Assembly: GCA_020186115.1 (NCBI GenBank)
Contig: WSYJ01000163.1
Span: 124,001-188,000 of the forward strand
Length of the DNA stretch: 64,000 bases
Origin: Histomonas meleagridis
Taxonomy: Eukaryota > Parabasalia > Tritrichomonadida > Dientamoebidae
Direction of reading: 5' to 3'
Shown here: positions 21,439 through 31,738 of the stretch, in pieces
How the letters are laid out: each line of letters starts with the position of its first letter
Position numbering within the stretch: position 1 is the stretch's first letter
The notes under the pieces: model-generated
The model's database searches: none
Told to the model about the DNA's origin: nothing
The model's input: the letters and a program-made list of their open reading frames with translations, nothing else
Translations under genes and position numbers: made by a program

Positions 21439-21959
21439 TAAATAAATACTTTTTTCTAAGGAAATATTAAATTCATCCATTAATGTGTTATATTCTCTAT
21501 TATATTGAGAATTAAAATCATACCCATTAATCTTAATTGAATTAACTTTTTTTAATTGGTTTTACATGTTTTAAAGATCCATGTTCAGGATCTTCATAAC
21601 TTAAGCATACTAGATTAAAATCAATTTCTATAATTAAACTTATAGCTTGTACTAAATCATTAGCATTAATTATAATTTTACCACTATTATCAATTAAATT
21701 TGCTATTAATTTCATATTATTTGTTTTTAATATCGCACTAAATGTTAAAGCTATATGTTTATATAAAGCACTAGCATTATCAGTATTAAGATCAGTTTCT
21801 CTTGTAATTATTTTTTGATGTTTCTTCATTAACTTCAGGATAATGTGCTGGTGTTTCACTATTGTTATTATTAATAATAACTTTACAATTAGCACTAGAA
21901 CTATTATGTTCAGTATTATTCTTCCCTACATGGGGTGAGAAATCACTTATTTTAATCAT
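21435..21959 (-). pseudogene. Unknown Maverick protein (MIKISDF family), three indels
   Basis: Homologue of the intact 173-residue protein at 54,105-54,626. It starts MIKISDFSPHVGKNN and has at least three single-base indels in A/T runs (near 21,825, 21,553 and 21,447). Conserved core: an N/S-rich N-terminus, then KHIALTxSAILKTNN and LIDNSGKIIINANDL. The repeated NDL/DNSGK pattern suggests a compact alpha/beta fold but no family is recognised. Convergent with the integrase, with a few bp of overlap. Confidence 0.75.
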
Positions 21960-21995
21960 AAAAAATAATGATTTTAAAAATTTTTGTTTATTAAC

Positions 21996-23078
21996 TTACT
22001 CATCTGCTAATCCATTAGGTGTACCAATTATACTTACTACATATTTTTTAACTGCATCTAACATTATTTGTTCATGGTTAGGATCTTCTAACAAATCAGT
22101 AACAACTTTTTTACAAGCAGTTGAATAATAACTTTCACCTGTCTCCAATTTATATTTTTTACCTGCTTCAATATTTGGAATATTACGTTTTTTTAATAGT
22201 TCTTCTACTTTAGGAATTACCATTAATTTGTATAATGCAGCAGATAATTGAAGTATTGGACAATAACCCCTAATTCTTCCTTTGATATTCACTATTACCT
22301 TCATATTTATCAACGAAAGTTTTATATGCATCTTTAACAAGTAAACTTGTAAATACTGCATTTGCTGACCTTCTTCTTGGAGTACTATGTAATTTATAAA
22401 TATTCATAACACCAGTATCTCTATAATAGTTATCATTAGCCCTTTTCACTTTTTTTCCCTAAATTCATCATATTCAGGATTATATTGGACAGTTGGATCA
22501 TCGAATGGTTTATCATATTTTACTGTTCTTACTTCACTATCTAGCCATTCATTGAAAGATTTAATCTTCTTTCCATCTGCTCTATGTTGTCTTCTTTTTG
22601 TAGGATTACCATAATTATTTTGTAAATATTCCATATATGCTACTTGATAAGGATCTTGTTTTTTGACTGTCCATCCATTAACAAATTTAGCTCTTTTATG
22701 TTGATCTCTTATAATAATATCTGGAATTCCATCTTCATTAATATCTTCTTGTTTTACTGACCAATGATATCTTGGATCTTTACCATCATTATGTTTGTTA
22801 ACATATTCCAAAGCACCATTATATGTTTGTGCATCTCTAACTTTTTCTAACATCTTTCTTTAAATCAAGAATAAGATGTGCTAAAGCTTTCATATTCTCA
22901 TCAATTAATGTACTATCAGCACCATGATATTTATAATGACTTAAATCATCATCAAAAATATATTTAGCATCACCCTCTGTAACATATCTTTCACGTTCTT
23001 TTTAATAATTGGTGGATATATACGTGTACCATCTTTATTTCGTGGTCTACGTGTTCCATATATCACATCTTGTTGCAT
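21996..23078 (-). pseudogene. Large unknown Maverick protein, multiply frameshifted
   Basis: Spans about 1.08 kb in at least five frame segments. It starts MQQDVIYGTRRPRNKDGTRI at 23,078 after TCATTTTTTTTA. Middle segment has YIFDDDLSHYKYHGAD, then DINEDGIPD, a DxNxDGxxD pattern as in dockerin/EF-hand-type calcium loops, followed by NGWTVKKQDPYQVAYMEYLQNN. The C-terminal part contains PRRRSANAVFTSLLVKDAY and TGESYYSTACKK. A partial second copy of the C-terminus is at 53,876-54,074, again followed by the MIKISDF gene. Position among ATPase and integrase suggests a virion or packaging role, but this is unproven. All frame breaks fall in short homopolymers. Confidence 0.7.
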
Positions 23079-23142
23079 TAAAAAAAATGATTTTTTAAAA
23101 AAAATTTTTTTTTTTCAATTTTTTATATTTTGATTATTAACA

Positions 23143-23913
23143 TCAATAATCATTTTTTTGATGACCAGTTAATTTTTGATAAACTGAATAAATTTGATCT
23201 TTAGTATAAGGTAATGGTATTTGTTCAATCATATATCTTAATTGTTGTTTAGAGAAATTAGGAAATATAAATATAGTACTTACATTAGCTTTAACTTCAG
23301 CAGGTAAAGATTTCCAAAATTGTACAGCGAAAAATACAGAACATTGAATATGAGCTAATTTAGTAAATAATTGATTAAAATAATTAGTAGGTTTTTTTTT
23401 TAAAGGACTATTAGCACAATCTTCAAAAAATATTATAGTATGTAAAGTTAAATTATTAAAATTATTAATATATAATTTTTCAAATAATTCAGTTATTTGA
23501 TTATCTACTATTTTATTTTCCCAATGATTATTTTTAATTTCATTATAAAATTGTTTCCATTTTAATATATCTTTAACTATATCTTCTGCTTGATTTTCAG
23601 CTACATATAAAATTGGGATTTTAATTAAAGGTTTTAATGATTCAAATGTAGGATCATTTTCTAATCCATTTTTATTAATATAAATTAATAAATGAGTTCT
23701 AGGACTAATATTACTAATTTTAATAATTTCTCTAATTATACATTGAGTTTTCCCACTTCTTTGTCTACCTACTGCTATATTTAAAGAATTATAAGGTACA
23801 TTCACTTCTGGATGAATTTCACTTATTAATTCTTCATTTAATTTAGGTTTATTTTTATATAAACAATAATCAATCATATTATCTAATGCATCAATATTAA
23901 TATCGTTTTCCAT
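23143..23913 (-). CDS. FtsK/HerA (A32)-type genome-packaging ATPase
   Basis: A 256-residue P-loop ATPase. Walker A is GRQRSGKTQ at about residues 48-56; Walker B is TIIFFEDC at about 159-166. Downstream is AVQFWKSLP, in the place of the sensor/arginine region of A32-like ATPases. The size fits Polinton packaging ATPases, which pump DNA into the capsid. The frame is intact, unlike the neighbours. Divergent from the following small gene with a 49-bp spacer that contains TCACTTCATT. Confidence 0.93.
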   Translation of the reverse strand: MENDINIDALDNMIDYCLYKNKPKLNEELISEIHPEVNVPYNSLNIAVGRQRSGKTQCIIREIIKISNISPRTHLLIYINKNGLENDPTFESLKPLIKIPILYVAENQAEDIVKDILKWKQFYNEIKNNHWENKIVDNQITELFEKLYINNFNNLTLHTIIFFEDCANSPLKKKPTNYFNQLFTKLAHIQCSVFFAVQFWKSLPAEVKANVSTIFIFPNFSKQQLRYMIEQIPLPYTKDQIYSVYQKLTGHQKNDY

Positions 23914-23944
23914 AAATTAAAATAATTTCATAAAAAGCATTCTG

Positions 23945-23954
23945 TCACTTCATT
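23945..23954 (+). promoter_or_regulatory. TCACTTCATT initiator-like motif
   Basis: Lies 8 bp before the ATG at 23,963. Same motif, TCACTTCAY, recurs at similar distance before PolB, the chromodomain gene and others in the Maverick copies. It matches the trichomonad initiator consensus TCA-Py-(T/A). Confidence 0.6.
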
Positions 23955-23962
23955 ATTTTTTA

Positions 23963-24355
23963 ATGGAAGCTCTTTATACATGCTTTGCACAAGAATTTAA
24001 AGATTGTGATTTTAGTGCAATTAATATTAAACCTTCCTTTTCTATAGTAAAAAATAAAAATGTAATAACAGTAACTGTAACTGTGTATAATAAATATCAT
24101 AATTTACTTAGAAAACAAATTTATAAATTTATAGATGAAAAATATCATCCTACTATAAAGAATCCTTTACAAAATATAACGCCTGAACAATTGGATCAAG
24201 CTTATCAAATATCTAAAATGGAATTATTAAATCAAATCTTTAATAATGATTTGAATAAATATAATTCTTATTTAGGTAAATTAAATGTATTGCAACAATA
24301 TGCTAATACATTAGCTCAGCAACAACAAACTCAAGAAGAAACACAGAATTTTTAA
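23963..24355 (+). CDS. Small unknown Maverick protein
   Basis: A 130-residue protein of unknown family. N-terminus MEALYTCFAQEF, a TVTVTVYNKYHNLLRKQIYKF strand-helix region, PLQNITPEQLDQAYQIS and a glutamine-rich tail (AQQQQTQEETQNF). A truncated relative lies at 53,458-53,748. A small hairpin (CTAAGAATTTCTT...GATTCTTAG) follows the stop and overlaps the end of the convergent chromodomain gene. Confidence 0.8.
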   Translation: MEALYTCFAQEFKDCDFSAINIKPSFSIVKNKNVITVTVTVYNKYHNLLRKQIYKFIDEKYHPTIKNPLQNITPEQLDQAYQISKMELLNQIFNNDLNKYNSYLGKLNVLQQYANTLAQQQQTQEETQNF

Positions 24356-24385
24356 AAAAAATAAAAAAATTTCTAAGAATTTCTT

Positions 24386-25423
24386 TTATTGATTCTTAGG
24401 GCACTTTCTTGAGATTAGTGGTATGCCTAGATCTTTCATGACCTCCCTATCGATTGGATTGGAAGAATCAAGTTTAGCACTAATCTTGTGCCTTCGCCTC
24501 GGAGGATCGTTTTCATTGTCCTCTCTTGGGCGTGGAGCCATTGTTTGTGGCGGCCTTAGGGTCGGATCTTTTCGTAAGATTTCCTTAGCATCCTTAGTTG
24601 GTGGCTTAGGAAACTTTTCAAGATCACGTCCTTCCTTTTGAAAGAGTGAGAGAGCGAATTTAAATCCCCTAGGACATCCAATCTGGAGTTCCTCTATTCT
24701 CGAGTAAACATTTACCCGAGAATCAGGGCTTAAATTTCGCCAGCGTCTGCTGATGGCTCCCATTAATTGACCCAAAAGAGGCTTCTGCTTATTTGGGTCA
24801 ATCTCGTCAACTTGACGAAAGTAGTCCACCAGCACGTCTTCTTGCAGCTCTATCCTTTGGTATTTATCCCTCATTTGAAGAATCGCCGACATATTGTGGG
24901 ATAAATACCCTTCGAACTCTTCTTTAGTGAAGAGTCCTTCGGATATCGCCGCCTCCAGTGAAGGAGCTTTACGCGTTGATCTATCTTCTAGCAGAGCTAT
25001 GAAGAAAGCCACTGCGTTTCTACAATGACTAAGGTTGCTTGTTGGTTCCCAAGAGTTCAGAGGTATCTGTAAACCAGGTACCTCTTTCCAACAAACACAC
25101 CAAAGAGATTGTAGTTCTCCTTTCTTGTCTTCCTCCTGTTTGAAGTTTACTATTGCTTCAACTTCATAGAAGCCTTCCAACTCTTGCGAGTAGGCTTGAC
25201 TAGACGTAGATTCATTTCCCTCATCAAAGTAATAAGGGAAATCATAGTCCCAGTCATTAGGCGTCTCAACAGTTTCAGACTCAGACTGAAGAGAAGACTC
25301 ACTCTCAAGCTCAGATTCCGAAGTACCCGACTTATACTTCAAAGATACCCTCATTGCTTTAGGCGCGCCTTGGCTTATACAGGTTGATGTATTGCCATGT
25401 ACAACTACTAGGTTTCGCTGCAT
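24386..25423 (-). CDS. Chromodomain protein carried by the Maverick
   Basis: A 345-residue protein. Residues about 34-75 are acidic Ser/Glu-rich. Residues about 84-146 form a chromodomain: GFYEVEAIVNF at its start, LWCVCWKE in the middle and NSWEPTSNL before the final helix. The rest includes RRWRNLSPDSRVNVYSRIEE and a Pro/Arg/Lys-rich tail (PPRRRHKIS). GC content is near 45 percent, far above the Maverick genes on either side, and codon use is more even, so recent acquisition from a host or another donor is plausible. The start is preceded 6 bp upstream by TCACTTCACT, the initiator class also used by PolB. Chromodomains bind methylated histone tails; here it could bias integration or protect the element from silencing (inference). 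Confidence 0.8.
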   Translation of the reverse strand: MQRNLVVVHGNTSTCISQGAPKAMRVSLKYKSGTSESELESESSLQSESETVETPNDWDYDFPYYFDEGNESTSSQAYSQELEGFYEVEAIVNFKQEEDKKGELQSLWCVCWKEVPGLQIPLNSWEPTSNLSHCRNAVAFFIALLEDRSTRKAPSLEAAISEGLFTKEEFEGYLSHNMSAILQMRDKYQRIELQEDVLVDYFRQVDEIDPNKQKPLLGQLMGAISRRWRNLSPDSRVNVYSRIEELQIGCPRGFKFALSLFQKEGRDLEKFPKPPTKDAKEILRKDPTLRPPQTMAPRPREDNENDPPRRRHKISAKLDSSNPIDREVMKDLGIPLISRKCPKNQ

Positions 25424-25429
25424 GGCTGC

Positions 25430-25439
25430 AGTGAAGTGA
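25430..25439 (-). promoter_or_regulatory. TCACTTCACT initiator-like motif before chromodomain gene
   Basis: Minus-strand motif 6 bp upstream of the chromodomain ATG. A related patch (TCACTTCACTAAATG) occurs at 51,317-51,331 near another chromodomain fragment. Confidence 0.6.
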
Positions 25440-25628
25440 TTTCAATACTCCACAAAATTGAATCAAGGTATCATGGTCGACCACTTATTACTTTTGTATG
25501 ATATAATATGTAAACCATTCATTTTCAAAACTACGCTCAAAAACCGTTAAGGATTTTGACACTTTTCACTTTTTGTATGACGATAGAACTGTACTCTCAA
25601 TTAAAAAAAATTCAATGAGTGAGAACGT

Positions 25629-28600
25629 TTATTGGAAATAAGTATTAACGTCTCCCTTTTCATATATGGTCTTTAACGTTCTCGGGAACTTTTCGACATT
25701 AGTAATAGTTTGATTAGAATTTAATTTAAATTTAGTTGTACCTAATAATAAATTAAATTCGATTTCATTACCTTTGTATAAAGAACGATACAATTCCATT
25801 ATATTACCATCATAATCAAGATCAGCATGAATATATCTAGTATCGGTAGGTATACCTTTTGCCCTAGACATATAACCTATACCACCATCATTATATGATA
25901 GTTTATCAATATAGGTTTTCTTCATTATGAAGTAGCTTTCAACTGCGCAGTTGACATCGCTTCTTCCATCGTCACTTGTAAAATCGGAATGGAATTGCCC
26001 TAAATTATTGCCGATTAATTTTCTATTATATCTAGCCTCGAAGGCTGCTTCTAATTTAGGTAAATCCGATTTTACTATATGCATTGAGTCTGTATCTTGA
26101 TAAAAGATTTTACAGCCAATGTCATATGCTAAGCACATCACTTCGTTCATGATACGTTTCGACATGCTTAATACTTGTACGCCTAACAATGATAAGTTAA
26201 AATGCTTATCTATAGGCCTCTTTATATTGAAGGATTCTATATCAGAATCTTCAATTTTTATGCGTTCTATTATACGGAAGTAATTTTTAGCTGCATAGTT
26301 ATCGGCTCTATCGCCTTTCTTAAGATACTTCCACTCTTTGTTGATAGGCTTTTCTATCGTTTTGCCGTAGCAGCTATTCATAATTAACTTATATATTTGT
26401 TGGAGAGGGTTATTTTGTCGTTTATATTCCACCCGTTTTTGGAATATTTCTTGGATAACACGTTGAATCGTGGGATCATAACCCTCATCCCAATAATAGC
26501 CTCGTACTAGTTTGAATTGAATATTTTGATAAACTATGAGGTCTTCCAAGGCTATATTATCGACGACCATCGTGACGGGATTTTCTTCACTAATGTTGTT
26601 GTCGTCATTTAAATTTAATCCATTAATTTTTTGTACTATAAGAGGGAAGGGATAATGTTTGTTAACTTTTGTAATTAGAATTTCGACGACATATGCATTA
26701 GAATGTGCATTTAAGTAATTAAGATTTAATTGGTCGTCTTGAATAACTTTTGGTGGACCGTTAATAACACTTATTCTAGCCATAGCGGAGGGATATAAAG
26801 ATACAGCGTCAAAATCGCATAATTCTTCTTTGACGTGCCACTTCTTGTTATAAGCAGTCATACATCGACCTCCATAAACTGCTCTTGATAAAAAGTGTCT
26901 AACGTGACCACCTACTTGAAATAAATTTTGATTAACTGAATAAACTTTGTTTGTAAATACAGCATTGGCTAAAGAAGAAATAGATAAATAATTAAAAGGT
27001 GAAATATTAAATGATTCTTGAAAACCAATGCAGAATCTGTTAAACCCTTCCCGTAATATAGTAACGTCTTGACGACAATAAAATATCGCATATTCCCACA
27101 TGTTAAAAGTGGCTTCATCTATGCGACAATTAGGGATGTTATTGATATTCGTAAAGAATTCAACATATTTGTTTTCATCCCAAGGTTTGTCTTCATAAAT
27201 ACCTGCTTCATCGATAACCCCTACTCCTGATTGTAAACGGTCTAATGTGTAATAACGGTAGGGGAATAATTCTTTTTTGATTCCTTCAATACCAAACATT
27301 GAAGGTAATAATTTGAGTTTGCAGGTAAGAATAGGTAATGTGTCACGGAAGAATAATAATTTATCATTGAATTTAACGTCCATTGATAATACTTTTGTAC
27401 CCTTAATTGTGGATTTTATTATACCAAATTTAGCAATAAATTTAGAATCATAAGCTAAATTATGGAAATAACAAGTTGAATTGTTTGGTAAATAATTTAA
27501 TAATTTAAATCCACAATCAGGGCCTTTGAATATTTGTTCATCACTGGCATCGTACTTTTGAACGATACATAAATAAGGTAAATGAATGTCACCAGTGATA
27601 TCTGTTTCAAAATCTGCATAATATATTAAATCAGTAATAATTGGACGTTCTTTCTTCTTTTTTGAAATAAATCTCCGGACACAAGTACCTGGATTATAAT
27701 CTAACGAATAATTCATACCGTTGTAAACTTGATCTGAAAAATGCGTCTTCAATAATGGAAAATAAGAATAAGTAATTGGAATAAATAAATCTTTTTGGAA
27801 TAATAATAAAATTAATTGTAATGAATCAATCTTCTTTGTTTCTCTGGAATTTAATTTATCTGGCTGATCAAAATATTGAATATAATTACCCGTAAAGGGT
27901 GTTTTTTCTTTAATGAAATAATGATCTTCGAATAAATATAAATGAATTTTGTAAAGAGCATTCTCTTGTTTACACCCAACATAATTAAATGCTTGACCTT
28001 GTTTTTGATAAACAATAGGTCTAATTCTAATTTTGCCATCTTCATCGATGGATTTATAAACTTTATGAATTTGGGCATAAATGGAATGCTCTTTACAAAC
28101 GAAGTCTAACTTCGATGCGACTTGATACTTAACTAAAATACGACAACGTATTTTATCAAGTACTTCGTCTGGAATGCCCGACTGCTTTAAGGCATATATG
28201 AAACAGCAGTCATTTAATTCTTCCCTTTGTTTACCACTTTCATTTAATAAGGTATCGAATATTTGCAAACGTCGCAAATAAGTTTTAACATAGAAGGGGA
28301 TGTTTTCCGATACCAAATAAGGGAAGAATTGGGCACCATTTTGTGCTACAGTCGCTGCTCTTTCGATACCAAACCCCTCTAAATGGATCCAATAAGGTAT
28401 CCATGCTTTATCTTCATCTGACCCCTCGAATTCTATAATATTAGTATAATCGGGGGTGATGTCTTGTCCATTAGCTAATGTATTTATCATGTCTTGAAAT
28501 ACATTAGGTAATAATGGTTTTTGAGACCAAACCCCACCTTCACGTAAATAATTTATAAAATAATGTTGTCCAATCCTAATCCCACCTATATGATTATGAA

Positions 28601-31571
28601 TATGTTCTAATATTATATTATAAAATGCTCGCCTATCTATATTACCAAACCCCTGGAAAAATATTGTAAAATTATCAGGATTATTATTAAGAAAATGTCT
28701 TAAATTAATAAAATTATTATGAAAATCCTGAGGTCTAATAGTATAAGTTGGATGTTGGGGTGGCTGGCCTCTAGGCGGTGGTATTGGGGGATTAGGTGGC
28801 ATACGATTCGGTACTGTATACCGATTTCTAGGTTGACGTGGTTGTCGTGGTTGAGGTGGAGGTGGTGGTGGTGATGGTTGTGAGGGTGGTATATCTTGTG
28901 ACTCATTTACAACAGGTTGTGATTGTTGTAATGGTCTTCTTTGTGGTTGAGGAGGGGGGATATATATTTCAGTGTCAACACCCACGTCATTATATCTTTG
29001 AGGAAGAGGATCTATACCAATATCGGTATAGCGTGATGGAAAGTCTATTTGTGTTTCAGTGTCTTCGTATTTTATTGATTGTGGAGGAGTGGGTGTTTCA
29101 GAGACACGAGTAATAAAAGAATCAATATCATCTAATTCTAATAATGTAGGATATTGATCGAAGACACTACCTTGTTGATCTTTTTCTTCCTCTTCTAATT
29201 TATCCCCTCCTTTATTTTCTTCTATTGAAGAACTTACAATTAAATTAGGGATATTTTCCCAAGTATCAATGGGTTTATTACCAAAGGTTAATTTAACTTC
29301 CTTATTAATTAGGAATATTTTATTAAAATATTTTTTTTCTGGTCCTTGATGTAATTCAAATAAATGTCTAATAGTTAAAAATATATTTAATAATCTATAA
29401 AATACTGTAGTTACATCAAATTTTGAATGAGAATGATATAGATTATTAAGTTTCTCTGGTGAATTTAATTCTTCTGTAAAGAATTGGACCCAATATTGAT
29501 ATAATAATATTAATTTATTTTTGTCATCTTGAATTAAATTTTTAAAGAAATTAATAAAGAAAATGGCATTTTCCCATGACATAGATATACCATTAAATAT
29601 TAATTTTAAATGTTCTGGAATATTTTTTGGTAGCCATTTGTTATTTTCTTTATCATTTTCTAAATATTCTTTATTCATATCAAATAAACTTTGAATATTA
29701 TAATTTTCAATATTAATCATAAAATATCTTTCATTATAACCTTCTAATAATTGAGGACTAAATTCTGGAATAATTTCTAAATAATTTGTATAAATAGTAT
29801 TTGATAATAAATTTTGAATAAAATAATCTTTATCATTCGTGTTATATAATACAAATTTTAAATTATATTGTATTTTTGTATATTTATTTCTAGTAATTAT
29901 TATTTTAGGCATTGTTGAAGGTTGTTTAATTATTATTTTATTCTTATTTGGATCATAATAATAATCTTTATTAAATTTAAATATTTTAGAATCAATTTTT
30001 TGTTCTGCTTCAATTGTACATTTATAATATAAAAATAAAAAAATTTTAAGAATATGAACAAATAAGGCATCTGTATTAAAATATAATTCTTTTAATTCAT
30101 CTGGAATATCTTCATCATCTTCAGGATATTCTTCTTGTTTATTTTCATCAAAATTTAGAATTATTTTAATTGAAGGTTCTTCTTTCATATACCATAAGTA
30201 ATAATTAAACCAATCTTGAAATAATGAAATTAAATAATTCTTATCATACCCATTTAAAGTTTTAAGGTAAAAATTCAAATAAAACAAAGTCAATCTATAA
30301 TCATATGTTATATTATTAAATATATCAAAAATATAAAATGGATAATTTTTTTTGGGATCAGCGAAATTTAAATTAAGTAATCCATTAATTTTATTATTAT
30401 TATTTTGAATAAAATCTAAATAATCATACTCTTTTTCTTCATTTTTTTTATGGATCTTAAAATCTATATATAATCTTTCATTTTCAGGTATTATTAATTT
30501 GTTTTGATCAGGTAAATATTGTTCTTTTAACATTTCTTGGTCAGTTAAATAACCAATATATTTTGAATCTTCTAATGATTCTTTTAATTTGAGCATAAAA
30601 TCTTTGTGTTCATAATCGATATTTATTATACCTTCTTCTATATCTCCATTATCATATCTTCTAACATACTTATAATTAATTAGATTATATTTAAATATTG
30701 GAATCTCTTTTTTGTTTTCATTATTTTTTTCTTTATTTTTTCGTTCTTTTATATTTATAAACATTTGTAAATGTTTATTTGTTTTATATATTTTTTTATT
30801 ATAATTTTTTATAATTTTACGATTTGGGATTATTGTTATTTTGTAATATACTTCAGGATAATCTTGTTTTAATATCCCGATACGTGTTTCCATTGGGTTT
30901 AATAAATCATATTGATTTTCATCTTGTGGATTGAAATAAATTTGTTTATTAACTAAAAATATTACAGATAAATAACAATCCAATACTGTTAAAAATACAT
31001 TTTTAGAAGGAGTAGCATTAAACATTATTTTCTTATCAATGTAATGTCTACACCATTCAATTAAAATATTAATCAAATATATTTTATCTTTCTCTAATAA
31101 TTCATCAAAATAATTAACGATAAATAAAGCAATTCTAAAATCTTTCCCAATCCCATTAACAATATTATAAATATAATTGGGATAATAATTTTTTACATAA
31201 TTAATTAATAATTGTTGATGAAATAAAATTTGATAATGTTTTTTCAATAATTGATTTATATCTATTTGAAATTGTAATATTAAATTTGCACTATTAGTTA
31301 GACGTCTTAAGGAAGGGAAATATTTATTATTTTCTTTCTGATTTAAAATTTTTTCATAATGAGAATTTTTAAAAATAAATGTTTTTTTTTTTTTTTTTAA
31401 AATATCTGAAAGATGAATATCATATAAATTATTATTATCTTCATTTAAATAAAAAATTAAATCATAATAAGTATTTGTATCATTTGTTTGATTTTCTGTT
31501 CTTGAAACCTTACCTGGTTGAATTTTTGAGGGTTCTTTGTACCCTGTTTTAGATCTGAAGTCAGTGTCCAT
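25629..31571 (-). CDS. Protein-primed family B DNA polymerase of Maverick
   Basis: A 1980-residue intact frame. Exonuclease motifs: YADFETD (about 1318-1324), FHNLAYDSKF (1369-1378), YCRQDVTIL (1498-1506). Polymerase motifs: DFDAVSLYPS (1586-1595), LIMNSCYGK (1729-1737), FYQDTDSMHI (1823-1832). Residues about 868-946 are a proline/glutamine-rich linker. Upstream, residues 1-770 contain three diverged repeats (centred near 145-215, 420-540 and 660-755) with ALFxxNFFxxL, DKxxLIxLxxxW and NKxxY signatures. That region may host the terminal-protein function needed for protein-primed replication of the linear element (inference). A Cys-rich NDCCFIYALKQSGI block near 1120 looks like the start of a cysteine-protease-type helix, but I cannot confirm it. 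Start preceded by TCACTTCATT. Confidence 0.95.
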   Translation of the reverse strand: MDTDFRSKTGYKEPSKIQPGKVSRTENQTNDTNTYYDLIFYLNEDNNNLYDIHLSDILKKKKKTFIFKNSHYEKILNQKENNKYFPSLRRLTNSANLILQFQIDINQLLKKHYQILFHQQLLINYVKNYYPNYIYNIVNGIGKDFRIALFIVNYFDELLEKDKIYLINILIEWCRHYIDKKIMFNATPSKNVFLTVLDCYLSVIFLVNKQIYFNPQDENQYDLLNPMETRIGILKQDYPEVYYKITIIPNRKIIKNYNKKIYKTNKHLQMFINIKERKNKEKNNENKKEIPIFKYNLINYKYVRRYDNGDIEEGIINIDYEHKDFMLKLKESLEDSKYIGYLTDQEMLKEQYLPDQNKLIIPENERLYIDFKIHKKNEEKEYDYLDFIQNNNNKINGLLNLNFADPKKNYPFYIFDIFNNITYDYRLTLFYLNFYLKTLNGYDKNYLISLFQDWFNYYLWYMKEEPSIKIILNFDENKQEEYPEDDEDIPDELKELYFNTDALFVHILKIFLFLYYKCTIEAEQKIDSKIFKFNKDYYYDPNKNKIIIKQPSTMPKIIITRNKYTKIQYNLKFVLYNTNDKDYFIQNLLSNTIYTNYLEIIPEFSPQLLEGYNERYFMINIENYNIQSLFDMNKEYLENDKENNKWLPKNIPEHLKLIFNGISMSWENAIFFINFFKNLIQDDKNKLILLYQYWVQFFTEELNSPEKLNNLYHSHSKFDVTTVFYRLLNIFLTIRHLFELHQGPEKKYFNKIFLINKEVKLTFGNKPIDTWENIPNLIVSSSIEENKGGDKLEEEEKDQQGSVFDQYPTLLELDDIDSFITRVSETPTPPQSIKYEDTETQIDFPSRYTDIGIDPLPQRYNDVGVDTEIYIPPPQPQRRPLQQSQPVVNESQDIPPSQPSPPPPPPQPRQPRQPRNRYTVPNRMPPNPPIPPPRGQPPQHPTYTIRPQDFHNNFINLRHFLNNNPDNFTIFFQGFGNIDRRAFYNIILEHIHNHIGGIRIGQHYFINYLREGGVWSQKPLLPNVFQDMINTLANGQDITPDYTNIIEFEGSDEDKAWIPYWIHLEGFGIERAATVAQNGAQFFPYLVSENIPFYVKTYLRRLQIFDTLLNESGKQREELNDCCFIYALKQSGIPDEVLDKIRCRILVKYQVASKLDFVCKEHSIYAQIHKVYKSIDEDGKIRIRPIVYQKQGQAFNYVGCKQENALYKIHLYLFEDHYFIKEKTPFTGNYIQYFDQPDKLNSRETKKIDSLQLILLLFQKDLFIPITYSYFPLLKTHFSDQVYNGMNYSLDYNPGTCVRRFISKKKKERPIITDLIYYADFETDITGDIHLPYLCIVQKYDASDEQIFKGPDCGFKLLNYLPNNSTCYFHNLAYDSKFIAKFGIIKSTIKGTKVLSMDVKFNDKLLFFRDTLPILTCKLKLLPSMFGIEGIKKELFPYRYYTLDRLQSGVGVIDEAGIYEDKPWDENKYVEFFTNINNIPNCRIDEATFNMWEYAIFYCRQDVTILREGFNRFCIGFQESFNISPFNYLSISSLANAVFTNKVYSVNQNLFQVGGHVRHFLSRAVYGGRCMTAYNKKWHVKEELCDFDAVSLYPSAMARISVINGPPKVIQDDQLNLNYLNAHSNAYVVEILITKVNKHYPFPLIVQKINGLNLNDDNNISEENPVTMVVDNIALEDLIVYQNIQFKLVRGYYWDEGYDPTIQRVIQEIFQKRVEYKRQNNPLQQIYKLIMNSCYGKTIEKPINKEWKYLKKGDRADNYAAKNYFRIIERIKIEDSDIESFNIKRPIDKHFNLSLLGVQVLSMSKRIMNEVMCLAYDIGCKIFYQDTDSMHIVKSDLPKLEAAFEARYNRKLIGNNLGQFHSDFTSDDGRSDVNCAVESYFIMKKTYIDKLSYNDGGIGYMSRAKGIPTDTRYIHADLDYDGNIMELYRSLYKGNEIEFNLLLGTTKFKLNSNQTITNVEKFPRTLKTIYEKGDVNTYFQ

Positions 31572-31577
31572 TTATAA

Positions 31578-31587
31578 AATGAAGTGA
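31578..31587 (-). promoter_or_regulatory. TCACTTCATT initiator-like motif before PolB
   Basis: Minus-strand motif 6 bp upstream of the PolB ATG, same sequence as before the 23,963 gene. Confidence 0.6.
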
Positions 31588-31738
31588 AAAAATAACTGTT
31601 TAACATTATATCAAAATATTGTGTGAAAAATGTTTAAGTCAATTTTGATAATATTTTAAAAATTAAATTATATCAAATAACTTTGCCACAGAGGTTTTAG
31701 TCAAAATTTGATAATATTTTATAAATATAAATGTTTAT

